Assembly (NCBI RefSeq): GCF_003986955.1 | Contig: NZ_PIPN01000006.1 | Location: 124,001-188,000, forward strand | DNA length: 64,000 nt | Direction of reading: 5' to 3' | DNA from: Aliidiomarina sedimenti | GTDB taxonomy: Bacteria > Pseudomonadota > Gammaproteobacteria > Enterobacterales > Alteromonadaceae | In this document: in pieces, positions 53,766 through 63,384 of the stretch | Position numbering within the stretch: the stretch's first letter is position 1 | How the letters are laid out: each line of letters starts with the position of its first letter | Position numbers and translations under genes: made by a program | The notes under the pieces: generated by a model | Told to the model about the DNA's origin: nothing | Seen by the model: only the letters and a program-made list of their open reading frames with translations | Databases searched by the model: none

Positions 53766-55547
53766 CTAGTTCCCAAAGTCGTCATAGCGAACACGCGATG
53801 GATCTACCTTAAGTTCTTTCAGCATCGCTAAGGTTGCAGAAAGCATACGTGGCGGACCACAAATGTAGAAGTCGTACTCACTGATGTCCTGCTGAAGCAG
53901 CCAGGTTTTGGCAGTTTCATGGACAAACCCCTCGGCATCACACCACTGGCACGTTTCGCGAGGCTCTGAAAGAACCGGTATGAAGCGCAGTTTACCGGCG
54001 TTGTCGAGTTCAACGAACTCGTCAATGTAAAGCACTTCACCACGATTCCGCGCGCCATAGAAGAACTGCATTGGCCGCGGCTGATGGCTTGTCAGCTCTT
54101 CCTGAATAAGCGCTCGCAAAGGTGCCATACCAGCGCCACCACCGATAAAGCAGAGCTTACGGTCTGCCCCGGCAAGGCGCTGAAAGTCGCCAAACGGACC
54201 TTCGGCAATGATGGTTGCGCCGGGCTCCAAGTTACACAGGTATGACGAACCAACGCCAGGCGCAAGTGCCCCTGGGGCCTGTGGTTGATAACGCACCGTA
54301 AAGACCAGTTCTGTGCCGCCTGCTGCAGTTGCCATTGAGTAACTGCGTCGTACAGCGTCATGCTTAAAGTCGCAGGCTTCAATAGCATGCCATTCGTTCT
54401 CGTAGTCTTCCGGGATATCGGCGGGCCGGCTTTGCCCGGCACCTTCCGGGATCAGGAACTGCATATACTGACCTGCCGCGTATTCCACTGGTCCGTCGGA
54501 CACTTCAAAACGCAGTTCTCTGAGCATAGGGGTAATGAAACTCGATTCTTTCAGCTGCAATGAATACTTGCGGGCGTCCGTTTCCGGCACCTCTACCTTG
54601 TGCAGCATTTCAATGCTGTGCTGGCAGGCCAGGCGATAACCTTGCTCTAACTGGGTTGCAGACAACTGAGCACGGTCACTGACTGTGACAGGTGTATCCG
54701 GCGCCGCTTTTACCGCGCAGAAACCACAGGTTCCCCCGCCGCCACAGCCACTTTCTACTGCAATATCATTGTGTTGCAAAACTTGCAGTACGGTTTTGTG
54801 CGCTTTGTCGCTGAATTTGAATTGGCGCTCGCCGACATCGGCCGTTAGTGATGCTTTGCGCAGAGTGAAGCGCATTTCGCCGCTATTCAGTAGTTTGATC
54901 AGCAGGATAAAACCCGACAGCGCAAACCACAGAGTCATCACCGCAGCGGCAATTGCCACCATGTTATTAAAATTCCGACCACCGGTATAATCGATAAAAT
55001 GAAGTCGGAACATCCAGTCAGCAACCACCCAGGGAGTATTTCTATGGTCGATAACCGTGCCCGATGCTCTGTCAACATATACCCGGGTGTTCAGATCATC
55101 ATCAAAATCGATCCGATAACCTTGCCCTCTCCAGTCATGTAGCTCACGGGTACGCTCAATGGGCGTAACCCGGGCCAGACTACCGGGGCCGGAATAACTT
55201 GCCTGCGCAATTTGCTGCGCAAAATTCTGATCGGTTTGCCACAGACTGCCGTCACGTCCATCGAGGTAGGTAATACCATCCTGATGATGCACTTCCACCC
55301 GCGGCAAACCCTGATTGGTGTAGCTATGCACTTTAGTTACGCCGTTAAATTCGTCCCACCAGGCCGGGGAGAGGTTGGCCAGTTGCGCCCGGTTCAATGC
55401 TTCGGGTTGCTGCATACTAAAGTACTGGTGCCCTTTCATGCCGTGGTGATCGACCAGCGCAAAGTACAGACCGCTAATCGTCCACAGCATGAGCTGAATG
55501 AGCAGAATTAAACCGGTCCAGCGGTGTAACCATTGTAGAAACTTCAT
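53766..55547 (-). CDS. PepSY flavoreductase with 2Fe-2S and FAD/NAD modules
   Basis: A 593-residue inner-membrane oxidoreductase. The N-terminal PepSY_TM region (helices about 10-31 and 190-215) is followed by a plant-type ferredoxin cluster with C268, C274, C277 and C308, then FAD-binding (YSMAT) and NAD-binding (FIGGGAGMAPLRALI) modules like NqrF. It should carry electrons from NAD(P)H across the membrane, as in ferric-siderophore reductases. GGAGG precedes the ATG at 55547; an upstream frame extension would be spurious. It overlaps the PepSY gene by 4 bases. Confidence 0.88.
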   Translation of the reverse strand: MKFLQWLHRWTGLILLIQLMLWTISGLYFALVDHHGMKGHQYFSMQQPEALNRAQLANLSPAWWDEFNGVTKVHSYTNQGLPRVEVHHQDGITYLDGRDGSLWQTDQNFAQQIAQASYSGPGSLARVTPIERTRELHDWRGQGYRIDFDDDLNTRVYVDRASGTVIDHRNTPWVVADWMFRLHFIDYTGGRNFNNMVAIAAAVMTLWFALSGFILLIKLLNSGEMRFTLRKASLTADVGERQFKFSDKAHKTVLQVLQHNDIAVESGCGGGGTCGFCAVKAAPDTPVTVSDRAQLSATQLEQGYRLACQHSIEMLHKVEVPETDARKYSLQLKESSFITPMLRELRFEVSDGPVEYAAGQYMQFLIPEGAGQSRPADIPEDYENEWHAIEACDFKHDAVRRSYSMATAAGGTELVFTVRYQPQAPGALAPGVGSSYLCNLEPGATIIAEGPFGDFQRLAGADRKLCFIGGGAGMAPLRALIQEELTSHQPRPMQFFYGARNRGEVLYIDEFVELDNAGKLRFIPVLSEPRETCQWCDAEGFVHETAKTWLLQQDISEYDFYICGPPRMLSATLAMLKELKVDPSRVRYDDFGN

Positions 55548-56260
55548 GCTGGTTTCCTCCGCGACGCCCATAGGGTTTGTAGCAGTAGCACAGTGCCGGT
55601 AAACAAGAAGGCAAATGTGGCAAAAATAAAGGCGCGTAACCACCAGGTGGTAATGTCGACGCGTTCGTCGTAATCCATAATATGGAACATCCACATGATG
55701 TCGAAACCACGCCAGAAGTCGTGACGTCTTACGGTCATCTCACCAGTCTGCGGATGCAGGTATAAACTTGTATTGCCGAAATCATCAAAATTAACCCGCC
55801 AAATCGGCAAGTAACTTTCGCTTAGCTCAGTAGGTGGCGCCTCTTCAATGTACTCAACACCACTGATAGTCGGTTCGCCTTTGGCATAATAGGCAGCGGC
55901 CAGGCCTCGGATATCGGCTTCGGAAAGTTCAACCGGAGCTAAGGTGTGTAGGTTGACTAAAAACTTTTCACTCTCGGAATGTACTTGTGCCAGATCCTGA
56001 TCGTCGCCCTGGATCAGGCGATTTACCAGGTGGATCTGATTAACCTGCGGATAGTTCTCAAGCACTGCCGGCAAACGTTCAACCAGTGACGAATCGCGGA
56101 TTTCACCATTCGCTTCCTGAGTCAGATGCTCCCCGTGAATAAAAGGTAACTGAACAATCACCATATAAGCGCCTGAGATCGCCCAGACAACCATTTGCAC
56201 ACCGACAATAATGCCTAACCAGCGATGCCAGGTACGAAACGCAGAGGATTGATATTGCAT
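55544..56260 (-). CDS. PepSY-associated membrane protein
   Basis: A 238-residue protein with two helices (about 11-31 and 205-225), and a periplasmic PepSY-like domain. The opening FRTWHRWLGIIVGVQMVVWAIS is the typical PepSY_TM helix with the heme-ligand-like His. The stop overlaps the flavoreductase start (ATGA). Together they likely form one electron-transfer unit for the TonB receptor's substrate. Confidence 0.85.
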   Translation of the reverse strand: MQYQSSAFRTWHRWLGIIVGVQMVVWAISGAYMVIVQLPFIHGEHLTQEANGEIRDSSLVERLPAVLENYPQVNQIHLVNRLIQGDDQDLAQVHSESEKFLVNLHTLAPVELSEADIRGLAAAYYAKGEPTISGVEYIEEAPPTELSESYLPIWRVNFDDFGNTSLYLHPQTGEMTVRRHDFWRGFDIMWMFHIMDYDERVDITTWWLRAFIFATFAFLFTGTVLLLQTLWASRRKPA

Positions 56261-56312
56261 AGATTTACCTCAAAAAACCGGGCGGCCACTACACTATGGC
56301 CGCCCGTACAGG

Positions 56313-59015
56313 TTAAAACTCGTAACGTACTTTTGCGTACAGCTTCCGACCCATCAGGTCATAGGTCATGGTATCTGTATTGGCATCCGTCCAGCTCTGT
56401 ATATAGGGCGCCTTCTTATCAAACAGATTGTTTGCGCCAACCGTCAGGCTCCAGTTATCAGTCATGAAATAAACGCCCTGCAAGTCGTGGTAAAACACAG
56501 CAGGTGCCTCGGCTCCGATATCACCCGGTGATGCGTTAATATCATCTGCCGAGCCGATCATGCGGATGTTGTAGTTGGCCTGCCAGGTATCAGTACCAAG
56601 AGTGACCGCCGCATCCGAGCGCAGACGGGCGTAACTGCCGCTACCACCGGTAATATGCCCTGCGTACTCTATCGGTTGAGCGCCAGCAAAAGGCTCTACC
56701 GTATACTCATTGAGATAGGTCATATTCAGATTGAAAGACGCATCAAGACCAGCCAGCTGGGTACGATAATAAACTGACGCATCAATACCCGAAACGTTTT
56801 CAGTCGCCACATTGGCCGGTTGCGCGGAGAGGAATTCGACTGCACCGGTTAACTCGTCACGAGCAAAGCTGTCGTCATTACAAAACGGGTGAGACAGGTT
56901 TTCCGAGTTATAACAGGCAGCCAGTTTGGTCGAGCCTGCCACCCCACGGATTGCGTTTTCGATTTCAATATCGAAGTAATCCAGGGTGACCTGGAGCCCT
57001 TCAACATACTGCACGTCCCACACCATACCAGCAGTGAAGGTATTCGCATCTTCAGGCTGCAATGCAGGGTTACCACCGGTTTGAGTCAGTACGCTTGAGC
57101 CGAGCTGGGTGTAGCCTGCTGGCACGCCATCGGCCTGACAGTTCGCCGCCACCGTCGCATCCGCGCCCGGTTGATCCCAGCCAGAGCATGGATCGGTAGT
57201 GGTCAGGTTACCTTCACCGATGCCACCAAAGAGCTCAGGGATGTTTGGCACCCGAAACGCCGTAGACTGAGTAGCCCGTAGTTTCAGATCCTCGTTCACA
57301 TTCCAGTGCAGACCGACTTTATAGTTTCCGTCACTGCCAAAGGTGTCGTAATCGGAATAGCGATAGGCAAAATCCAGCGCCATATAATCGGCAAAACGAT
57401 GCCCATCGAGCAATGGAACTGAAGTTTCCACGTAGGCTTCGTTTACCTGATACTGACCGCGTAAAGGCTCACGACGGTTGGTGTTCATAATACCCGCCAC
57501 CACTGATGAATCTGGCTCACTCCAGCCACGCTCAGTGCGGCTTTCGATACCAAATGCGACAGGAATGACACCACGGGAGGTTGAAAACAGGTCACCCGCG
57601 ATGTTGGCTGTGACCGAGCGTTGCTCGTTACCACCGTCACCGCTGATACGAAACAGCATGTAGTCGAGCGCGTCCTGACTGACATTGCCGTAGCCCAATA
57701 GATTGGCGCAGGGTACGCCGTCGCTGCCGCAAGTGTCAGGATTAATAGTCCGCTCCATGCGTTCCAGGTTGACGATGTTAGTAGATCCATCTGAACCACT
57801 GGTGCGGCCATAGTTGTACGCCACTTCCCAGGCCCAGTTATTATTCCACAGACCGTTAAAGCCGGTGACTACGCGGAATGTACTGATGTCCTGTTCAAAA
57901 CCACGCGGGCCTGCTTCTTCCAGTCGACGCTGAACCACACGGATATCTTCGCCCACCGGGTTATCAGGGTGATCCGCTGCATAATCGATATTACGCAGCG
58001 TACCCGGTGCGCCGATTTGGCTGGAGCGGCGGTTGTTATAGAGCAGCTCTGCGAACGCTACGGTGTCCTGACCCAGACGGTAGTCACCAAAACTAGAGAA
58101 GCTTAAGGTCGTTACCGGGTTTACTGCGTTCAGTGAAGGGAACGAATTCACATTGTGCAGGTTAGGGTCATAGGGTGAATAGCCATTAGGGTCTTCAGCA
58201 CCGGGCTGATTGAAATTAATCATATCGCCCTGGTTCGGACCACTGGTGAGCACCGCGCGGCCACCGGGTGTGGAGGCGCTGCCAACACAATTCAGTTCGC
58301 CCGGGACCGTTTCTGCAAGGGCACAGGGGGCACGGTCAGCCATATTAACCGCCTCAGTGCTGCGGTAGCTGGCTGTGGTTACAATCCGGCCACGGTCTGA
58401 GCTTGCACCGAACATCATATTAACCTGACGCTCGCCACCGTCGCCGTGTTCACTGCCCGCAACCCGGCCTTCAACCATAAAACCATCGTAACTTTTGCGG
58501 GTAATCACGTTGACTACGCCAGCAACTGCATCCGCACCATAAATCGCCGAGGCGCCATCTTTTAGTACTTCGATGCGCTCAACCATGGTCAGCGGAATGG
58601 TATTTAAATCAACTGAGCTGTTCGCACCTGTACCACCATTGACCACCCGGCGGCCATTTAACAGCACCAGTGTGCGGTTGGCGCCAAGGCCACGTAAGTT
58701 AACCTGCGTAGTACCCCAGCCACCACCGTTCCAGTAAGCACTGGTCTGGTTTCCGCCGTAGCCAGCCGAGGCTGACATACGTTGCAACACCATTTCCATC
58801 GAGGTCAGGCCGGTCGCTTCAATATCTTCGGCGGTAAAGACTTGAACCGGGGCTGCACTTTCTGCCTCGGCCCGCAACACACGTGACCCTGTTACTGTAA
58901 TGCGTTCGTAGCTTTGCTCCGCCGCTGCAGGCTGGTTGTCATCCTGAGCTACTAGCTGCTGGGCTGGTAACAAGCCGAGACTGACTGCTAAGGCTGTTTT
59001 TGAAATTTTATTCAT
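56313..59015 (-). CDS. TonB-dependent outer-membrane receptor
   Basis: A 900-residue receptor: signal peptide ending LVAQ, plug domain at about 40-170 (RITVTGSRV as TonB-box-like start, QVNLRGLGANRTLVLLNGRR, ASAIYGADAVAGVVNVITR), and a 22-strand barrel ending KVRYEF. The plug type is the one widespread in marine gammaproteobacteria with unknown ligands. Position before two PepSY proteins suggests ferric-siderophore or other metal complex uptake. 53 bp separate it from the PepSY gene. Confidence 0.9.
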   Translation of the reverse strand: MNKISKTALAVSLGLLPAQQLVAQDDNQPAAAEQSYERITVTGSRVLRAEAESAAPVQVFTAEDIEATGLTSMEMVLQRMSASAGYGGNQTSAYWNGGGWGTTQVNLRGLGANRTLVLLNGRRVVNGGTGANSSVDLNTIPLTMVERIEVLKDGASAIYGADAVAGVVNVITRKSYDGFMVEGRVAGSEHGDGGERQVNMMFGASSDRGRIVTTASYRSTEAVNMADRAPCALAETVPGELNCVGSASTPGGRAVLTSGPNQGDMINFNQPGAEDPNGYSPYDPNLHNVNSFPSLNAVNPVTTLSFSSFGDYRLGQDTVAFAELLYNNRRSSQIGAPGTLRNIDYAADHPDNPVGEDIRVVQRRLEEAGPRGFEQDISTFRVVTGFNGLWNNNWAWEVAYNYGRTSGSDGSTNIVNLERMERTINPDTCGSDGVPCANLLGYGNVSQDALDYMLFRISGDGGNEQRSVTANIAGDLFSTSRGVIPVAFGIESRTERGWSEPDSSVVAGIMNTNRREPLRGQYQVNEAYVETSVPLLDGHRFADYMALDFAYRYSDYDTFGSDGNYKVGLHWNVNEDLKLRATQSTAFRVPNIPELFGGIGEGNLTTTDPCSGWDQPGADATVAANCQADGVPAGYTQLGSSVLTQTGGNPALQPEDANTFTAGMVWDVQYVEGLQVTLDYFDIEIENAIRGVAGSTKLAACYNSENLSHPFCNDDSFARDELTGAVEFLSAQPANVATENVSGIDASVYYRTQLAGLDASFNLNMTYLNEYTVEPFAGAQPIEYAGHITGGSGSYARLRSDAAVTLGTDTWQANYNIRMIGSADDINASPGDIGAEAPAVFYHDLQGVYFMTDNWSLTVGANNLFDKKAPYIQSWTDANTDTMTYDLMGRKLYAKVRYEF

Positions 59016-59334
59016 CGTCGTTTTCCCCGCTTATTGCACATTTAGTTTTTCTAACACCCTATTCATACCAGTTATAAAGATGTATATGCAACTTAGAGGA
59101 ATTCCTCACTTCCTTTAAAAAGCCCGTTTTTAAAGGTTTCTATACAACTATAAAAGTTTCAAAATCGCCCTGTAACCGGGTAGTTGTATAGCCAACTAAG
59201 TTAGCACTTTCGTACTAGCCTTGTCGACTTCAACTGGTCGTATTTCCTCCTGCCCGATGAGTTGTACATGAATTTATATATTCTTTTAATGCATAACAAT
59301 TTGTAAGCATCAGTTAAAACAGTTTAAAGAATGT
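59016..59334. promoter_or_regulatory. Upstream region of TonB receptor with repeated TTGTATA-like sites
   Basis: A 319-bp gap without a gene. It holds an 11-bp inverted pair CTATACAACTA (59140-59150) and TAGTTGTATAG (59181-59191), plus related sites TGTATATGCAACT (59081-59093) and AGTTGTACATG (59260-59270). The four sites share (A/G)TTG(T/C)ATA/AC and look like operator copies. No convincing Fur box was seen. Confidence 0.5.
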
Positions 59335-59688
59335 TCAATGAGTATGTTGGTTTGTGTCCATTTCGATGATCACGAAGTCCCTGTCCTGACGCTCTACTTT
59401 GACCTTGATTTCATCGCCTTCACTCAAATGAGAGATATCGATACCATCAGCGGCACTAAAGGCCATCGTCATGGCTGCCATATTCAGGTGTTCAATCGCC
59501 TCGTGGCGCAAAACCAATTCATTGTGTTCTAAGTCCACTTCCACCACCTCGGCACGCACAAATGCTATCTCAGCATGCTCCTGGGTATGGGCGTTGCCAT
59601 GCTGATGGTCCTCCTGCTGAGCCAGCGCGGCACCATTGACAAAAAACGTGACTGCTACGGCGGTGATTACCTGGTTAAATTTCAACAT
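59335..59688 (-). CDS. cusF: CusF-like periplasmic copper-binding protein
   Basis: A 117-residue secreted protein with signal peptide (NGAALAQ), a His-rich N-terminus (DHQHGNAHTQEH) and the copper-binding HLNMAAMTMAF motif that supplies the His-Met-Met site, then an OB-fold end. It hands Cu(I)/Ag(I) to the CusCBA pump. It starts 1 base after the cusA stop. Confidence 0.9.
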   Translation of the reverse strand: MLKFNQVITAVAVTFFVNGAALAQQEDHQHGNAHTQEHAEIAFVRAEVVEVDLEHNELVLRHEAIEHLNMAAMTMAFSAADGIDISHLSEGDEIKVKVERQDRDFVIIEMDTNQHTH

Positions 59689-59689
59689 T

Positions 59690-62600
59690 TCAAACTCCTT
59701 TACGATTAAATTTAAGTTTCAATTCTTCGCGCCAGCTATACAGCACTGGCACCACAAACATCGACAGCACGACAAAGGTCAGGCCGCCGACCGTAGGAAT
59801 TGCCATTGGGATCATTAAGTCTGCACCCCGCCCGGTCGCTGTAAGCACCGGAAAGAGCGCCAGAATGGTAGTTGCGCTGGTCATCAGGCAGGGGCGTACC
59901 CGCTGCAACCCGGCCTCTACAGTGCGGTTACGCACGCTCTCGACGCTGTCACTGACGCCTTCACTGAAGCGCTGCTTCAGGTACGTCGCCATCACCACGC
60001 CGTCGTCGACTGCAATCCCAAACAGAGCAAGGAAACCAACCCACACAGCGACACTCAAGTTGGTCACTTCGAACTGGAAGATCTCGCGCACTGGGACACC
60101 CTGAGTAATCAATGGAATACTAAAGTTTGCGAACCATGACTGACCATAGAGGTAAAGCATGATAAAACCGCCGCCCCAGGCGACTGCGATACCACTGAAG
60201 ACCATCAACGCGGTACTGACCTCTTTAAACTGCAGATACAACAGAATAAAAATCAGTATCAGCGACAATGGGATCACTAACTGCAACGTTTGCATCGCAC
60301 TTTGCTGCTGCTGGTAACTGCCGGCGAAGCTATAGCTTACCCCTGAAGGCAGGCTGAGTTCGCCGCGCTGTTGGGCTAAGCGCAGGTGTTCACCGGCCGC
60401 TTCGACCGCCTCAACTTCCGCATAGCCTGCAACAGAGCCAAAGGTGACATAGGCAGTGAGGAAGGTATTCTCTGACCGGATCATCTGCGGGCCGCGGGTG
60501 TAGGTAATTTCAGCCACCTCAGACAAGGGTATCTGAGCCCCGTTAGCAGCCGTGATCAGGCTCTCGTACATCGCCTCGATATCGTCACGCCGCTCTCGCT
60601 GGTAGCGCACCCGAATCGGATAGCGTTCACGTCCTTCAATGCTGCGGGTTACTTCAACCCCGCCCAGTGCGGCAGCAATGGTGTTTTGCACCGTCTCGAC
60701 ACTGAGCCCGTAACGGGCTATCTGGTCGCGCAACAGATCGATTTCCAGATAGGGCTTGCCGACCACACGCTCAGCACTTACCGAGGCTGCATTGACCCCA
60801 TCAGAACCGCGTAGCACCCGTTCAATATCAATAGCCGCCTGCTCCAGGGTTTCCAGATCCGGAGCCTGGACTTTGACCCCCATCGACGCCCGCATACCGG
60901 TTTGCAACATCAGCTGGCGGGTTTCGATCGGTTGCAGACGCGGGGCTGAGGTCACCCCGGGCACTTCCGCAGCAGCGGTGATTTCAGTCCAGATATCGGC
61001 CGGGCTTTGGATATGGTCACGCCACTGACGGTATGGTCTGCCGCGCCGATCTTCGATTAACTCACCGTCCGCGTCGCGAATGAAGTTGTCGTCCGAATCG
61101 GTTCTGAAGTTGAGTCGACGGCCATTTTCATCGGTGCGGAACTCACTTTTGTAGTTGATGATGGTTTCAATCATCGACACTGGCGCCGGGTCGAGCGCCG
61201 TTTCAGCGCGGCCGATTTTCCCCACTACCGAGTCCACTTCCGGGATCGCTGCGATGGATTTGTCCTGCTGGCTCAATACATCCAGCGCTTCGCCTATCGA
61301 TGCATGTGGCATCGTAGTTGGCATCAGCAGAAAGGACCCTTCATCAAGCGAGGGCATAAATTCACGCCCTAAGCCGGGAACCGTGGCAAGCCCCGCTACA
61401 ACCACCAGCACCGGCACCGCTAAGAATGCGGCTTTAAAGCGCAGGCACCAGCGCAACATGGGCTCATAAAAACGAATAATCAGCGCAAAACTACCCACCA
61501 CAGCAGCAAACAATATGACCACGAACAGCAGGTTGCGCACCGCTCCGGCGGCAGGCCCTAAGGGCTCCCATAAATTAGCCAGTACCATCAGCACCATCAG
61601 GGTAAGCACCACATAGGCAATCTGATAAGCCTTGCGCCGCGCCTCAAGCCAGGCATCGAGCTTACGCAGACGGTCGCTGAGTAACAGCCGCAACATCACA
61701 GGTACCACCACCAGCGCCAGCAACACCGCAGACAGCAGTACTAAGGTTTTGGTGTAAGCCAGTGGGGTAAAGAGTTTACCTTCAGCACCTGTCATGGTGA
61801 AAACTGGCAGGAAGCTTATCACTGTGGTCGCAATCGCGGTCAGCACCGCTGGCCCCACTTCTTTCGTACCGCGCTGAATAATGGCGCCGATTTCTGTATC
61901 CGGGAACTGTTTACGCAGCCTTAAAATATTGTCGGCGACAATAATCCCCATATCGACAATGGTGCCTATTGCAATTGCGATCCCTGCCAGCGCCACGATA
62001 TTGGCTTCCACGCCAAGGACCCGCATGCCAATAAAGGTCATCAGTACCGCCAGCGGCAGCATGGTCGCGACGGTAATGGCTGAGCGCAGATGCAACAGCA
62101 GGATCATGACCACGGCGGTGGTCACCAATAGCTGCTGAGCCAGCGCGTCATCCAGGGTACCTAAGGTTTCCATGATCAGCGTCGAGCGGTCATAAAACGG
62201 CACCACACTGATCTGACTCAGATTTATCCAGTCAGGCCAGCTGTCCTGCGGGTGCGCCTGCAACCATTCAGACCAGGCCCGCTGATTCTCATCATCAAAG
62301 TTAAGGGTGCCGGTTTGGTAAGCCGGCAACTGCTGACTGGCCGCAAATTCGCTGACCTGTTGTGGAGTCACCGCGTCCCAGTCAATCACTGCACGCGCCG
62401 GCATACTTGACGCCACTTCGGCGATGCGTTCTTTAGTATTCTCGATTGCCTCCAGTGGGTTAAAGCCCTCGCGTACGGTGACCACACCACCAACCGCTTC
62501 AGCGCCAGCAACATCCAGCGCGCCGCGACGCTCTGCCGGGCCAAAACCAACCTTTGCCACATCGGATACCAGTATCGGCGAATTGTCGCTGGCTAAACGC

Positions 62601-63382
62601 ACCACGGCACGTTCAATGTCTTCCAGCGACTCAATAAAACCAACCCCGCGCACAATGTACTCCACCTGATTAATCTCAGTGGTACGCGCGCCTATATCGA
62701 GATTCGATTGCTGAACGGCGGTCATTACCTGTTCGAGAGTCACGTCGTAATAACGCAGGGCGTCGGGGTCGACATCAATCTGATACTCGCGGACATAGCC
62801 GCCCACCGAGGCAACTTCAGAAATACCTTCTGCTGCGAGCAGCGCATAGCGCAAATACCAGTCCTGCACCGAACGCAATTCGTCTAAGTCCCAGCCACCA
62901 ATTGGGTTTCCTTGCGGGTCGCGCCCTTCCAGGGTATATAGATATACTTGGCCGAGGCCTGTCGCATCCGGCCCCAATGCCGGTTGCACACCATCTGGCA
63001 AAGTTCCCGGAGGCAAACTGCTGAGCTTTTCCAACAGTCGTGAGCGTGACCAGTAAAATTCCACATCGTCGTTGAAAATGACCGCGATGCTGGAAAAACC
63101 GAACATCGACAAGGTCCGCACGTCTTTTACCCCCGGCACCCCCATCATTTGTACCGATAACGGGTAGCTGATCTGGTCATCGACGTCCTGCGGCGAGCGT
63201 CCTGGCCACTCGGTATAGACGATCTGCTGGTTCTCGCCGATATTAGGAATGGCATCCACCGCCACCGGTGAACGCGGCATCCCAGTGTCCCAGTTAAAGG
63301 GGGCGACCAGAATACCGGCGACCACAACAATCACCGCCAGTAAGCCAACGACCAGCTTATTTTGTAACAGCCAGTTGGTCAT
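59690..63382 (-). CDS. cusA: CusA/CzcA-family heavy-metal RND efflux permease
   Basis: Inner-membrane proton-driven exporter of 1230 residues. The RND marks are the N-terminal DAIPNIGENQQIVYTEWPGR, the charged helix GIAIAIGTIVDMGIIVADN and the second GVPVREIF ... GIAVDDGVVMATYL. It is about 180 residues longer than E. coli CusA because of inserts in the periplasmic loops (near 335-400 and 750-800) and an extra helix pair before the second half (near 590-650). Cu/Ag is inferred from the CusF and CusB neighbours. Confidence 0.93.
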   Translation of the reverse strand: MTNWLLQNKLVVGLLAVIVVVAGILVAPFNWDTGMPRSPVAVDAIPNIGENQQIVYTEWPGRSPQDVDDQISYPLSVQMMGVPGVKDVRTLSMFGFSSIAVIFNDDVEFYWSRSRLLEKLSSLPPGTLPDGVQPALGPDATGLGQVYLYTLEGRDPQGNPIGGWDLDELRSVQDWYLRYALLAAEGISEVASVGGYVREYQIDVDPDALRYYDVTLEQVMTAVQQSNLDIGARTTEINQVEYIVRGVGFIESLEDIERAVVRLASDNSPILVSDVAKVGFGPAERRGALDVAGAEAVGGVVTVREGFNPLEAIENTKERIAEVASSMPARAVIDWDAVTPQQVSEFAASQQLPAYQTGTLNFDDENQRAWSEWLQAHPQDSWPDWINLSQISVVPFYDRSTLIMETLGTLDDALAQQLLVTTAVVMILLLHLRSAITVATMLPLAVLMTFIGMRVLGVEANIVALAGIAIAIGTIVDMGIIVADNILRLRKQFPDTEIGAIIQRGTKEVGPAVLTAIATTVISFLPVFTMTGAEGKLFTPLAYTKTLVLLSAVLLALVVVPVMLRLLLSDRLRKLDAWLEARRKAYQIAYVVLTLMVLMVLANLWEPLGPAAGAVRNLLFVVILFAAVVGSFALIIRFYEPMLRWCLRFKAAFLAVPVLVVVAGLATVPGLGREFMPSLDEGSFLLMPTTMPHASIGEALDVLSQQDKSIAAIPEVDSVVGKIGRAETALDPAPVSMIETIINYKSEFRTDENGRRLNFRTDSDDNFIRDADGELIEDRRGRPYRQWRDHIQSPADIWTEITAAAEVPGVTSAPRLQPIETRQLMLQTGMRASMGVKVQAPDLETLEQAAIDIERVLRGSDGVNAASVSAERVVGKPYLEIDLLRDQIARYGLSVETVQNTIAAALGGVEVTRSIEGRERYPIRVRYQRERRDDIEAMYESLITAANGAQIPLSEVAEITYTRGPQMIRSENTFLTAYVTFGSVAGYAEVEAVEAAGEHLRLAQQRGELSLPSGVSYSFAGSYQQQQSAMQTLQLVIPLSLILIFILLYLQFKEVSTALMVFSGIAVAWGGGFIMLYLYGQSWFANFSIPLITQGVPVREIFQFEVTNLSVAVWVGFLALFGIAVDDGVVMATYLKQRFSEGVSDSVESVRNRTVEAGLQRVRPCLMTSATTILALFPVLTATGRGADLMIPMAIPTVGGLTFVVLSMFVVPVLYSWREELKLKFNRKGV

Positions 63383-63384
63383 AA

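Noticed and set aside
59221-59272. Short ORF (ATG at 59270 leftward, 22 codons)
   Set aside because: No ribosome site before the ATG and no sign of conservation; it overlaps one of the repeated operator-like sites.
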